64,000 nt of DNA from positions 372,001-436,000 of the forward strand of contig NZ_JAJMPA010000003.1 of the NCBI RefSeq assembly GCF_020991475.1. The letters are read 5' to 3'. The position numbers and the translations under genes were made by a program. Of the stretch, positions 43,924 through 52,350 are shown in pieces. The DNA comes from Pedobacter sp. MC2016-14 (lineage in GTDB: Bacteria; Bacteroidota; Bacteroidia; Sphingobacteriales; Sphingobacteriaceae). The notes below the pieces were generated by a model, which had not been told where the DNA came from, ran no database searches, and saw only the letters and a list, made by a program, of their open reading frames with translations. Every line of letters starts with the position of its first letter. Within the stretch, counting starts at the first letter, position 1.

Positions 43924-44661
43924 TTAATCTTTTTGAATAATTTTTTGTGCGGTATAACCTGCTTTACTAATCTGAAACATATCATTAAGGTGGGCTGCAA
44001 TGGCATTTTCCGCCGCATCTATATCCTGATCTATAATAGCTTGCAAAATTTCACGGTGTTCGTTTTTAGCCTGTATGCCACGATTTTCACCGCATATCTT
44101 ATTTTCTACAATGTTTTTGATCAAATCTGGAATAAGGATCAGGATCATCGATTCGATGACAGAGTTTTTGGAAGCGCTGGCAATTTTGATGTGAAAGATC
44201 ATGTCTTCTTCCACAGCATCTACACCGCTGTCTATTTTATTCTCGTAATCTGTCATTGCTGCTCTTAAAGCTTCAATGTCCTGTTCGGTGCGTCTTTCTG
44301 CCGCAAGCCTTACTGCATCGAGCTCCAAATAGTAGCGCGCCTCAAGCATGGCGTTAAAATCGTCTTTGCTAAATTTGATGACATCGGTAATGATATTGTC
44401 CAGAACTTTAAGACTAAGTCCGGCAACATAGGTTCCGCTTTGGGGATTGGTTTTTAGTAAACCGTAAAATTCAAGTCTTAAAATCGCTTCTCTTACGTAA
44501 CTTCTGCCTACACCAAATTTTTCGGCAAGCATCCTTTCCGCAGGAAGTCTGTCGCCGGGTTGTAGCTGACCTGATGTAATGAGTTGTTTAAGCTGCTTGA
44601 TGATCTTGTCAACAGGTGACTCGACTTCGATAGACTTAATGGTTTCAATAAATGATTTCAT
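43924..44661 (-). CDS. FadR-type GntR regulator of the alginate locus
   Basis: About 245 residues from ATG 44661 (MKSFIETIKSIEVESP). The frame is open to 44682, but that start lies inside the operator. The N-terminal winged helix has LKQLITSGQLQPGDRLPAERMLAEKFGVGRSYVREAI; the C-terminal FCD ligand domain shows EARYYLELDAVRLAAERR and conserved His residues of the metal site (FHIKIA; AAHLNDMF). FadR/UxuR-type regulators bind sugar acids, so KDG, DEH or a related acid is the likely inducer. It heads the operon and is preceded by a perfect palindrome over its own promoter, which implies autoregulation. Confidence 0.88.
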   Translation of the reverse strand: MKSFIETIKSIEVESPVDKIIKQLKQLITSGQLQPGDRLPAERMLAEKFGVGRSYVREAILRLEFYGLLKTNPQSGTYVAGLSLKVLDNIITDVIKFSKDDFNAMLEARYYLELDAVRLAAERRTEQDIEALRAAMTDYENKIDSGVDAVEEDMIFHIKIASASKNSVIESMILILIPDLIKNIVENKICGENRGIQAKNEHREILQAIIDQDIDAAENAIAAHLNDMFQISKAGYTAQKIIQKD

Positions 44662-44666
44662 ACGCA

Positions 44667-44703
44667 ATATTTGGTTTACCAATTAATTGGTAAACCAAAT
44701 ATA
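44667..44703 (-). promoter_or_regulatory. 36-bp perfect palindromic operator overlapping the gntR promoter
   Basis: 44667-44702 is an exact palindrome of two 18-base arms meeting at AATT|AATT. It contains two TTGGTnnACCAA boxes (44671-44682 and 44687-44698) with centres 16 bases apart. The minus-strand -7 box TATATTTG (44696-44703) lies in one arm, so RNA polymerase and a bound regulator would exclude each other. TGGT...ACCA matches the general shape of FadR/GntR operators. Confidence 0.75.
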
Positions 44704-44770
44704 TGGATAGTATTTATAATTCCAAATTTTATATCAGAAATTGTTTTGAACACTAATTTGAGATTTTGCG

Positions 44771-45406
44771 TTAAAAAATGATGCTGCCCAGGTAAGTGCT
44801 GTTGGCACATTCCATATTTTTAGCCGATCTAAAAGAGATATAACACTCCATAGGCATACCTTTCCAGCTGCTATGTACCTTAACACTTTCCCGCCCTGTG
44901 CTTCTTTTAGCGCCACAAAGCTCAAATATTGCATCTTTGAGTTCAGCATTCCACAACAGGAGCATAACGTGATCGGTATCTGTAGCGCTGCTGCTGATCT
45001 TATCCCAGGAGAAAATGAATTGATCTTCTACAACGCTGACCGATGGATTAATGGCAGGTAATAAATCTCCTTTTGTAACCAATACTTTACTATAATCAAT
45101 GTATTGGTTGGGGTATTGTCCGGCAACGATGTTATGAATTGCATGTTTTTGTCCTTCGTTGTAAGCACTGGATACGGTACCATGAGCAACATGTGCAAAG
45201 CCCACATCGAGGATGTCCTGGATATCACTGGTAAATTTTCCGGTAATCGCCATTACAGTCCGGTGCGCTAGCTGTTTTAATGTAGGTGGTTTGGTGGTTT
45301 TTTCCTTTTCGCCGCGAACGTAATGCCTTCCTTTTAAGGTGTAATACTCGAGGTTGCCTGCTTTTCCACTTGGGTGGCTTCCGAGGCCATTTGGTAATTT
45401 TGCCAT
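44771..45406 (-). CDS. DUF6266 family protein
   Basis: A complete 211-residue member. The N-terminal half has the family pattern GLGSHPSGKAGNLEYYTLKGRHYVR followed by QLAHRTVMAITGKF; the C-terminal half is beta-rich with FIFSWD, DHVMLLLWN and a closing STYLGSI strand. No signal peptide. It resembles the truncated protein at the window start. It lies 66 bases upstream of the gntR operator, transcribed towards it. Function unknown. Confidence 0.85.
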   Translation of the reverse strand: MAKLPNGLGSHPSGKAGNLEYYTLKGRHYVRGEKEKTTKPPTLKQLAHRTVMAITGKFTSDIQDILDVGFAHVAHGTVSSAYNEGQKHAIHNIVAGQYPNQYIDYSKVLVTKGDLLPAINPSVSVVEDQFIFSWDKISSSATDTDHVMLLLWNAELKDAIFELCGAKRSTGRESVKVHSSWKGMPMECYISFRSAKNMECANSTYLGSIIF

Positions 45407-45616
45407 AATTTTAAATTTAAATTGTTTCTGTTACCCTCATTGATGCAAAACACTGTTTGACTGATGGGTAATCTCTCAAATATCTGGTAACTTGTTGGTA
45501 TATAAAAAGGTAAGGGGTGCAAGAAGGTGCAAGATTACCCGAAATGACCACAAAAGATCTAAAATAATTAGCGGCCATTCCGGTGGAACTGGACATTTTA
45601 GCCTGGAGCAACTGGT

Positions 45617-45743
45617 AGCTTGTTGTAGTTTACGTTAGGGTAAAGTTGGATTATGGTTAGGGTATGCTTAGGGTATCAGGGGTAAAATCTAAACATTTAC
45701 CAAGGAATCTCTATGTTTAAGCTACCCTTAACTACAACAAGCT
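45617..45743. repeat. 14-bp perfect inverted repeat flanking a repeat-rich spacer
   Basis: AGCTTGTTGTAGTT (45617-45630) is exactly complementary to 45730-45743, and the next inner bases (TTAGGGTA against TACCCTT) nearly continue the pairing. The enclosed 100 bases hold the 11-base tandem repeats. The 422-base gap 45407-45828 has no gene. It also contains two adjacent GGTGCAAGA copies (45516-45534). Ends of a small non-coding mobile repeat are possible. Confidence 0.5.
45635..45689 (+). repeat. 11-base tandem repeat with TTAGGGTA core
   Basis: TTAGGGTA occurs at 45635, 45657 and 45668. A degenerate copy (TTGGATTA) is at 45646 and a weaker one near 45679, giving an 11-base period, close to one DNA helical turn. 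It may be a protein-binding array. Confidence 0.5.
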
Positions 45744-45828
45744 CCCTGCTTTCTGTATTACGGATCTTCTAAACAATTCGATTTGTAAGGTGTTGTTAAG
45801 AGACACCTATTATTAAAAAAATAAGATT

Positions 45829-46041
45829 ATGAATACGCCAGAAAACGAAAACGAACAAGAAGAAAACAAAAAAATAGTTTACAAAGAAACTACGCTTGAT
45901 GATGATGAGACGCTGAGCAGTGGCGAGACTTCATCTTCAACTGGTTCCGGACGTTCTGCATTTGCACATACACCGGAAAGGAAAAACAGACCGCTGGGTA
46001 CAGGCCATGAGCCTGGGGTAACACCAGGCAGGGATTTTTAA
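45829..46041 (+). CDS. Small acidic, disordered protein
   Basis: A 70-residue hydrophilic protein, rich in Glu, Asp, Ser and Gly, with no hydrophobic core. The C-terminal part reads RKNRPLGTGHEPGVTPGRDF. ATG 45829 follows a purine-rich stretch, and a good terminator lies 14 bases after the stop, which supports a real single-gene unit. Similar short conserved hypothetical proteins occur in Sphingobacteriaceae. Function unknown. Confidence 0.65.
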   Translation: MNTPENENEQEENKKIVYKETTLDDDETLSSGETSSSTGSGRSAFAHTPERKNRPLGTGHEPGVTPGRDF

Positions 46042-46054
46042 TGATTCCATTAGC

Positions 46055-46096
46055 GAAAAAGGTACAGGTATAAATTAATTACTTGTACCTTTTTTG
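46055..46096 (+). terminator. Rho-independent terminator
   Basis: AAAAAGGTACA (46056-46066) pairs perfectly with TGTACCTTTTT (46084-46095) around an AT-rich loop and ends in a T-run. It terminates the small acidic protein gene; the A-run may let it act in both directions. Confidence 0.75.
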
Positions 46097-46161
46097 TTTA
46101 GTATGCGCTTGGTATCATTGAAATTGTTATTTTCATCTCAAATAAAATAAATTCTAAACGG

Positions 46162-46824
46162 ATGAAAAACTTCTTCTGCCTTCTTATAGCTCTTGTGTTA
46201 ATTACCGGGCTTGCTTCTGCACAAACTACTTACCGTTTCTATGACGATGTGCAGACCATCAAAGAGTACGATAAAATTTATAAACCCACTGAAAACCCTG
46301 TATTATTTATAGGCAGTTCTTCGATCAGGAAATGGGATGATGCGGAACGGGTGTTTGCGCCTTTTAATGTTTTGAACCGAGGGATTGGGGGTGCGGTAAC
46401 GGATGACATTACCCATTACCTTAATGATCTGGTTTTTCCTTACAAGCCGCGTCAGATTGTATTGTACGTAGGAGAGAATGATTTACCAGCGGCAAATGTT
46501 ACTGCTGATTCTGTTTTAAATAAGACCATCAGGTTATACGATGCCATAAGGGCTGTTTTACCAGAGATACCTATTGTGTACATTAGTATGAAGCCTAGTC
46601 CGAGCAGAGAAAAGTACGTACAGAAAGCAATGGATGCAAACCAGCTGATTAAAGCTTACCTGGCCAGGCAAAAGAACACCGTATTTGTTGATATTTTTCC
46701 GCTGATGCTGACTAAAGATGGCAAGAACAGGCCTGAATTATTTGTGAGCGATATGTTGCACATGAATAAAGCCGGCTATGCCATTTGGGAAAAAGCAGTA
46801 AAACCCCATCTTTTGAAATACTAA
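46162..46824 (+). CDS. SGNH/GDSL-family hydrolase
   Basis: A 220-residue secreted protein with signal peptide (FFCLLIALVLITGLASAQ). SGNH blocks: Ser in VLFIGSSSIRKWDD (about residue 53), Gly in NRGIGGAVTDD, Asn in YVGENDL and D-x-x-H in VSDMLHMNKAGY. Such enzymes are esterases, often deacetylases of glycans or peptidoglycan. Substrate not predictable. It stands alone between a terminator and the Panacea gene. Confidence 0.85.
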   Translation: MKNFFCLLIALVLITGLASAQTTYRFYDDVQTIKEYDKIYKPTENPVLFIGSSSIRKWDDAERVFAPFNVLNRGIGGAVTDDITHYLNDLVFPYKPRQIVLYVGENDLPAANVTADSVLNKTIRLYDAIRAVLPEIPIVYISMKPSPSREKYVQKAMDANQLIKAYLARQKNTVFVDIFPLMLTKDGKNRPELFVSDMLHMNKAGYAIWEKAVKPHLLKY

Positions 46825-46898
46825 TCTGTAAGAAATGGTGCTACTTCTTTAAAATGATAAAAAATAATATACTGTTTATTAATTTTTAAATTAAAGTG

Positions 46899-46906
46899 TA
46901 TATTTG
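46899..46906 (+). promoter_or_regulatory. Promoter -7 box of the Panacea gene
   Basis: TATATTTG, a perfect TAnnTTTG element, lies 25 bases before ATG 46932. TTTA at 46875-46878 is a partial -33 match. This fixes the start at 46932 and not further upstream. Confidence 0.55.
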
Positions 46907-46931
46907 TGATATTAAGTATTACATTAGAGAG

Positions 46932-47378
46932 ATGAGTTACCCAGTTTTAAATATCGCAAATAAAATCATTGCCAGTAATGATGCAAGCCAGGGAGAGATA
47001 ATTTCGAACTTAAAGTTGCAGAAGCTTCTTTATTACATGCAAGGCTTTTTTATAGCGGTGTTTGACAGGAAGCTTTTCGAAAATGAAATAGAAGCCTGGC
47101 AATATGGGCCGGTTGTAAGGGAAATGTATGAGCATTTCAGAACCTTTGGATCAGGCGCAATCACCTTGACCGAAGATGCAGAAATTGCAAGTCTAACAGA
47201 TGAAGAGCATCAGCTGTTTAAGGATGTAATGGATGAGTACGGGCAATTTTCGGCCATTAAATTAATGAACATGACGCACGAAGAATTGCCCTGGAAAAAA
47301 GTTTTTAACCACACGCCACAAGGCGAAATTTCTTACGATTTACTAAAAGAATACTTCAAAACTCAAATTGTTGAGTAA
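46932..47378 (+). CDS. Panacea (DUF4065/SocA-like) domain protein
   Basis: About 148 residues from ATG 46932 (MSYPVLNIANKIIA). The Panacea pattern is clear: SNLKLQKLLYYMQGFFIAVFDRKLFENEIEAWQYGPVVREMY, then a helical C-terminus with ELPWKKVF. Panacea proteins are versatile antitoxins or proteolytic adaptors, usually paired with a toxin gene. Here no neighbour looks like a toxin: upstream is a secreted hydrolase, and the next gene encodes a large AsmA-like membrane protein. A solitary regulator or orphan antitoxin is therefore possible. Confidence 0.85.
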   Translation: MSYPVLNIANKIIASNDASQGEIISNLKLQKLLYYMQGFFIAVFDRKLFENEIEAWQYGPVVREMYEHFRTFGSGAITLTEDAEIASLTDEEHQLFKDVMDEYGQFSAIKLMNMTHEELPWKKVFNHTPQGEISYDLLKEYFKTQIVE

Positions 47379-47449
47379 ATGAGATCATGGGCGTAAATAA
47401 ATGTTCAAACAAAGTTTGGCATTTTGCTGTTTGTTTATAAAATACCCAC

Positions 47450-49885
47450 ATGCCTCGCTGGATCAAAATCGCCCTGAAAACTTTGGCCGTCCTTATTGTA
47501 ATCATTATGGTTGCATTTTTGGGAATGGCTTATTACGTGAATAAAAACAATAAATCTTTACTCTTAGCGGTTACCAAACAGTTAAATTTAAATTTGAACG
47601 GCACGTTGACTATCGGCAGTATGGATCCTACTTTTTTAAAAGGGTTTCCGGGGATTAGTTTACGCTTGAATAATGTGTTGATGCAGGATAAATCTTTTGC
47701 GGCCCATAAACACAGGTTGCTGGAGGCTAAGGACTTTAACATTTCTGTGAATACACTTGCGCTGCTGAGGGGTGCCATTGAAATTAAAAAGATAGAGATC
47801 ACTGATGCCACTATTTATTTATATACCGATACTACAGGGTACAGCAATACATCTATATTTAAAAAAAGAGACAAATCAAAACCCGTAGCTGCTGATGACG
47901 ATGACGGTTCTGCTACAGAGCTGAGGAAATTTGCTCTAAACAATGTAAATTTTGTAGTGGACAACCAGAAAGGGCATAAATTATTTCAGTTTGAAATACA
48001 GAGCTTAAAAGGGAATATGGATTATCCGTCTGAAGGATGGAAAGCTGATTTCCAGTTGAAAACACTGGTAAAAAGCTTAGCCTTTAATACGAGAAGAGGT
48101 AGTTTTATTAAGGATCAGTTATTGGAAGGGCCTTTTAACGTAACTTACGATGAAGATAAAGAGCTGATTACAGTGCTCCCTAATACCTTGAATATTGGCA
48201 AAGACCCTTTTATTATTGGTGCCCGCTTTGCTTTAGGGGAAGATCCGACAGAGTTTTCTATCAACATTACCGCTAATGGGATTTTATGGCGTAATGCATC
48301 TGCATTGCTGGCGCCAAACATCAAATCAAGGTTGGATATGTTTAACCTGAAAGCACCAATAGATGTGAAATGCGATTTAAATGGTAACATGGGTCCGGGT
48401 GGTGACCCTAAAATAAACGTGGTGGCACAGGTGAGGGGAAACGTACTGACGATGCCTGGTGGCGTGGTGCAGGACTGTGATTTCACTGGGGTTTATACCA
48501 ATAATTTTGTGAATGGGAAGGGTTATAATGATGAAAATTCTGCCGTTAAACTTTATCATTTTGTAGGAAACTATGAAGAAATGCCATTTACCATAGATAC
48601 GGCTTCAATTGATAACTTTCTTAAACCTATTGCGACAGGTACTTTTCAATCACAGTTCCCGATTAAAAAACTGAACAATGTACTGGGGCAGGATTTACTA
48701 CATTTTACTAAGGGTACGGCGAACATCAAGCTAACTTACAAAGCTGATATTGTAAACTACAAACTAAACAAGCCTATTGTGAGGGGAGTGGTTGACATTA
48801 AAAATGCAAGCCTAAACTATGTACCCCGCCAGCTTAATTTTACCAATACTTCTATTTCTTTAAATTTTACCGGCCCCGATTTATTTATTAAAAACATCAG
48901 GTTGCAAAGTGGCAGGAGCGTAGTAGCCATGGAAGGTACCATCAAAAACTTTTTAAATCTTTATTACTCTGCACCGGAGAAAATTATATTGAACTGGCAA
49001 ATTAAAAGTCCGCAGTTACATTTGGCAGAATTTATTGGTTTTTTAGGCAACCGGACCTATGTAAATACACCTGCTAAGGCCAGTAAAAATACATTTTCGA
49101 AAGATCTGAATGCCGTATTTGAAAGAAGTAAAGTAAATATGCACCTGCAGGTAGATAAAGTGTACTACAATAAGTTTTTGGCCACTAATGCGGTTGCGGA
49201 CTTGCTGGTTACGGAGAGCGGCATCAACATTAGAAATGTGAGTGTAAACCATGGTGGTGGTACTTTAAAGCTGAATGGGAATTTACACCAAACAGGTGCA
49301 CAAAGTAAATTTGCGATTAACACCACTTTGAGCAATGTGAACATACAACGTTTTTTCTACGGTTTTGAAAACTTTGGATTAAAGTCCATTACATCTGAAA
49401 ATTTGCGGGGCAACTTGTTTTCTAAGGTAAACATTGGCGGTACCATTTCCAGCAAAGGGAAGCTGCTACCAAGCTCGCTCAACGGCAGTATTATATTTGA
49501 CCTGAAACAAGGTGCATTGTTAAATTTTGATCCCATTACCAATGTAGGGAAGTTTGCTTTCCCTTTAAGGGATTTGAAAAATATCCAGTTTAGAAATTTA
49601 AACGGGAAATTTGATGTAAGGGGTGAAAAGATTACCATAAACCCCATGCAAATAAGCTCTAACGTGTTAAATATGGACGTTGCGGGTATTTATTCCATGA
49701 ATAAAGGAACCAACATTGCCGTGGATGTACCACTTAGAAACCCTAAGAACGACATAGAAATTGAGGATGTGGCCGAACGCAAGGAAAAAAGGATGCGTGG
49801 CATTGTGTTGCACCTTTTGGCTACAGATGGTGAAGATGGTAAGATTAAAATTAAGTTGAACCGTAACAGGGATAAAACCAAATAG
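47450..49885 (+). CDS. AsmA-family membrane-anchored protein
   Basis: An 811-residue protein with an N-terminal membrane anchor (TLAVLIVIIMVAFLGMAYYV), then a long repetitive beta-strand body. AsmA signatures: LNLNLNGTLTIGSMDPTFLKGFPGISLRLNNVLM near the start and GSIIFDLKQGALLNFDPI...FPLRDLKNIQFRNLNGKF near the C-terminus. AsmA-like proteins span the periplasm as bridge-like lipid transfer proteins and affect outer-membrane biogenesis. It starts 71 bases after the Panacea gene and converges with the kinase gene, leaving 4 bases between stops. Confidence 0.85.
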   Translation: MPRWIKIALKTLAVLIVIIMVAFLGMAYYVNKNNKSLLLAVTKQLNLNLNGTLTIGSMDPTFLKGFPGISLRLNNVLMQDKSFAAHKHRLLEAKDFNISVNTLALLRGAIEIKKIEITDATIYLYTDTTGYSNTSIFKKRDKSKPVAADDDDGSATELRKFALNNVNFVVDNQKGHKLFQFEIQSLKGNMDYPSEGWKADFQLKTLVKSLAFNTRRGSFIKDQLLEGPFNVTYDEDKELITVLPNTLNIGKDPFIIGARFALGEDPTEFSINITANGILWRNASALLAPNIKSRLDMFNLKAPIDVKCDLNGNMGPGGDPKINVVAQVRGNVLTMPGGVVQDCDFTGVYTNNFVNGKGYNDENSAVKLYHFVGNYEEMPFTIDTASIDNFLKPIATGTFQSQFPIKKLNNVLGQDLLHFTKGTANIKLTYKADIVNYKLNKPIVRGVVDIKNASLNYVPRQLNFTNTSISLNFTGPDLFIKNIRLQSGRSVVAMEGTIKNFLNLYYSAPEKIILNWQIKSPQLHLAEFIGFLGNRTYVNTPAKASKNTFSKDLNAVFERSKVNMHLQVDKVYYNKFLATNAVADLLVTESGINIRNVSVNHGGGTLKLNGNLHQTGAQSKFAINTTLSNVNIQRFFYGFENFGLKSITSENLRGNLFSKVNIGGTISSKGKLLPSSLNGSIIFDLKQGALLNFDPITNVGKFAFPLRDLKNIQFRNLNGKFDVRGEKITINPMQISSNVLNMDVAGIYSMNKGTNIAVDVPLRNPKNDIEIEDVAERKEKRMRGIVLHLLATDGEDGKIKIKLNRNRDKTK

Positions 49886-49889
49886 GAGG

Positions 49890-51803
49890 CTATAGGTCTT
49901 CCGGATTTTCTTTTTTGATTGGAATGTTAATGACCACTGTAGTTCCTTGCTGAAGGATGCTGTTCAGTTCTACCTCTCCCTCATAAAAGGCAATTTTTGA
50001 ACGGATGCTTTCCAGGCCTTTCCCTTTCACAGCTTCTCCTTGCTGATCAAAGCCATTACCATTGTCTTCTATAATGATTGATATGGTATCTGAATGTTCT
50101 ATAATTTCCAGGTAAGCATGACTGGCGGCTGCATGTTTAAGAATATTGTTGAGCAATTCCTGAATAATCCTGAACAAATCATTTAGAAAATAAACAGGGT
50201 ATGCTTCCGGATTTTCAAATCCAAGCATGGTACTTTCAAGCGAAATTTTATCAGAAATATTGATCTTGTAAATCAGGTCTTGTAACGCTTTTTTAATTCC
50301 AAATTTTTCTATTGCCCAGGGTGTAAGGTTATGGCTTAGTGTGCGTATGGTTTGCGAAATATCTTTGAGTACATCCTGAGCATGTTGCAGTTTTTCGGGT
50401 GTTTTTTCATTAGAAAGACCTCTGGCATCCAGGGCTGTTGAAACCTGCAAGGTAGCAATGGACAGCATGGCGCCAACGTCATCGTGCAGCTGATCGGCGA
50501 TGATCCTCCTTTCACTTTCCTTTGTTTCCAGGATACTTTCCGTTAGCTGTTCCTGCTTTTTATTAAAGGCAATGAGGAGCTGCTCCCTGTCTTTACGATA
50601 GGTGTTGAAGCGGTAAGCTAATCCAAAAATGAGAATAACCGCTTCGATGAAAATCCCGGTTTGAATGCCAAAATTGGAAAGGTAATTGTTTGCCACATCA
50701 CTGGAACCGGCTTGCACCATGATTTCGGACATGGCGCAGGTTAACAAAGCAAGGGTAGAAATGAGGTAAAACCAGGCCTCTCTGTTACCCGATTTAATTT
50801 TTTCGATGATGCTCAATATCATGAGCAGGGTAGTGGAAAGCCCTGCAACCAATAATATTTTAAGTAAGAACAATACTAAGGTTGGATAGGCCACGTAATT
50901 TACCGGAACCAGAAACAAGCTGAGCATGGAAAACAAAAATACCTTAAGCCAGTTAATGGGCCGGTACAATTTACTTTCTTTAGTTTGACCGATAAATGCC
51001 TGCATAAAATGCAGGAGCATTATAGCAAAAAGGCAATTAAAAACGGGTCGGGACCTGCTTGCAAAATAAATGGATTCTGGCCATAGGTACTGGTAGCCAT
51101 ATCCTTTATCAGCAATTACCCATAGATATACAAAGATAAGGTACAGTACATAATAGAGATACAACTTATCCTTTACGGTAACATAAAGGAAAAGCCCGAA
51201 AATAACCAGCAAACATACACCACCACATAGGATTCCATTTAGGAAATTATTGGTGTTTGTTTTTTGGTTAAATTCATAGGCCTTTGTAATACTTAAACTT
51301 AGCTGCAAAGATTCATTGTGCTTATCTACACGGATTAAATACAAACTGTTAGATTTTTTTTCTGTTTGTAAGGGCAAGATATAAAGCGGATGGGGAATGG
51401 GCCGGGAAGCAAATTTTCGGTGATCTCCGGTTTGGTATCTCCGGATTAAAAATCCTTTATGATATTGGTATACATCCAGTAAATTGATCAGCGGACTACC
51501 CATAATCAGATAGGTGCTATCTGTTACAGGGGGCACTTCTACGGCCATCCAATAGACAGATGAACTAAAGCCTAGATTTAAACGTGCTCCTTTTACGGGT
51601 TTAAATTGACCTTTTTTATAAAAATTATAAGCATCCAGAGCAGTTAAAGTCCTGTTTTTATCTTCTAGGATCATGCGCTTACACAACACATCATTTGCTT
51701 GCAAAGGTGTACTTATACTATTGAATAGGGAGAAGCATAAAAAAAGAAACAGGGAGTTATAGCCTGAAAATTTAAAAGGACAGCGCTGTAGAAAAACGAT
51801 CAT
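49890..51803 (-). CDS. 7TM-DISM sensor histidine kinase (HisKA_3 type)
   Basis: About 637 residues from ATG 51803 (MIVFLQRCPFKF); the frame extends to a TTG at 51845. Order: signal/first hydrophobic segment; extracellular 7TMR-DISMED2-like domain (GFSSSVYWMAVEV); seven membrane helices starting with NGILCGGVCLLVIFGLFLY; a coiled linker; dimerisation/phosphoacceptor motif ERRIIADQLHDDVGAMLSIA (His near residue 437); HATPase_c (LFRIIQELLNNILKHAAAS; IEDNGNGFD; GLESIRSKI). The partner response regulator would be of the NarL type; none is present next to it. The sensed signal is unknown, perhaps carbohydrate. Confidence 0.9.
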   Translation of the reverse strand: MIVFLQRCPFKFSGYNSLFLFLCFSLFNSISTPLQANDVLCKRMILEDKNRTLTALDAYNFYKKGQFKPVKGARLNLGFSSSVYWMAVEVPPVTDSTYLIMGSPLINLLDVYQYHKGFLIRRYQTGDHRKFASRPIPHPLYILPLQTEKKSNSLYLIRVDKHNESLQLSLSITKAYEFNQKTNTNNFLNGILCGGVCLLVIFGLFLYVTVKDKLYLYYVLYLIFVYLWVIADKGYGYQYLWPESIYFASRSRPVFNCLFAIMLLHFMQAFIGQTKESKLYRPINWLKVFLFSMLSLFLVPVNYVAYPTLVLFLLKILLVAGLSTTLLMILSIIEKIKSGNREAWFYLISTLALLTCAMSEIMVQAGSSDVANNYLSNFGIQTGIFIEAVILIFGLAYRFNTYRKDREQLLIAFNKKQEQLTESILETKESERRIIADQLHDDVGAMLSIATLQVSTALDARGLSNEKTPEKLQHAQDVLKDISQTIRTLSHNLTPWAIEKFGIKKALQDLIYKINISDKISLESTMLGFENPEAYPVYFLNDLFRIIQELLNNILKHAAASHAYLEIIEHSDTISIIIEDNGNGFDQQGEAVKGKGLESIRSKIAFYEGEVELNSILQQGTTVVINIPIKKENPEDL

Positions 51804-51913
51804 TAGAAAATTAACTGCAAAATTTAAAACATAATTGGATGCCAATTGTCATCTTGAATATAAATTGTAGGTTTAACTTACACTCGCATTGCAATTTAAA
51901 GGATTTAATTGGT

Positions 51914-51921
51914 TATATTTG
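51914..51921 (+). promoter_or_regulatory. Promoter -7 box of the RRM gene
   Basis: TATATTTG lies 19 bases before ATG 51941, with TTGC (51889-51892) about 21 bases upstream as a partial -33 match. The untranslated leader would be only about 12 bases. Confidence 0.6.
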
Positions 51922-51940
51922 TGCAAATTTTTAAACATTA

Positions 51941-52255
51941 ATGAAGATATTTATTACAGGCCTTCCTTTAGAAGTAGGGGAAGATGAATTAACGGCCGTT
52001 TTTGGTGATTTTGGTCAAGTAAAATCACTTAGGATTATCAAAGATCGTGAGACTGGTCAGAGTCGTGGATTTGGTTTCGTAGAGATGCCAGTTGACGAGG
52101 AAGCCAGAGAAGCCATTAAAAGAATGAATGGTGGCGATTACAATGGTAACCGTATTAAAGTTGCTGAAGCGCAAGAAAAACCAGGAAACGCAGGTGGCGG
52201 AAACGCTGGCGGTGGTTTTAAACGCAACAACAACAACAGAGAAAGAAGCTATTAA
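51941..52255 (+). CDS. RNA-binding protein with one RRM domain
   Basis: A 104-residue protein. The RRM has RNP2 in MKIFITGLP and RNP1 in SRGFGFVEM, and ends at NRIKVAEAQ (about residue 82). A Gly/Asn/Arg-rich tail follows (NAGGGNAGGGFKRNNNNRER), as in bacterial cold-induced glycine-rich RNA-binding proteins. It probably binds mRNA as a chaperone. Single-gene unit with its own promoter; an AT-rich T-run follows the stop. Confidence 0.92.
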   Translation: MKIFITGLPLEVGEDELTAVFGDFGQVKSLRIIKDRETGQSRGFGFVEMPVDEEAREAIKRMNGGDYNGNRIKVAEAQEKPGNAGGGNAGGGFKRNNNNRERSY

Positions 52256-52319
52256 TTAGCTTTTTCTTTTTGGCTTTCTGAGCATTTAATGTTGAGCAAT
52301 TGACATTACGCATATAAAA

Positions 52320-52350
52320 AAACCGGTCGGTTAAATTCGGTCGGTTATTT
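52320..52350 (-). terminator. Candidate terminator after pbpC
   Basis: Two CGGTCGGTT copies (about 52324-52347) give short alternative stems such as AACC-GACC-GGTT, flanked by A7 on one side and T5 on the other. It lies between the convergent RRM and pbpC genes, so it may act in both directions. The stem is short. Confidence 0.4.

Noticed and set aside
45417..45611. Overlapping minus-strand ORFs upstream of the DUF6266 gene
   Set aside because: Low complexity, no motifs, and they overlap each other and the DUF6266 leader; treated as non-coding.
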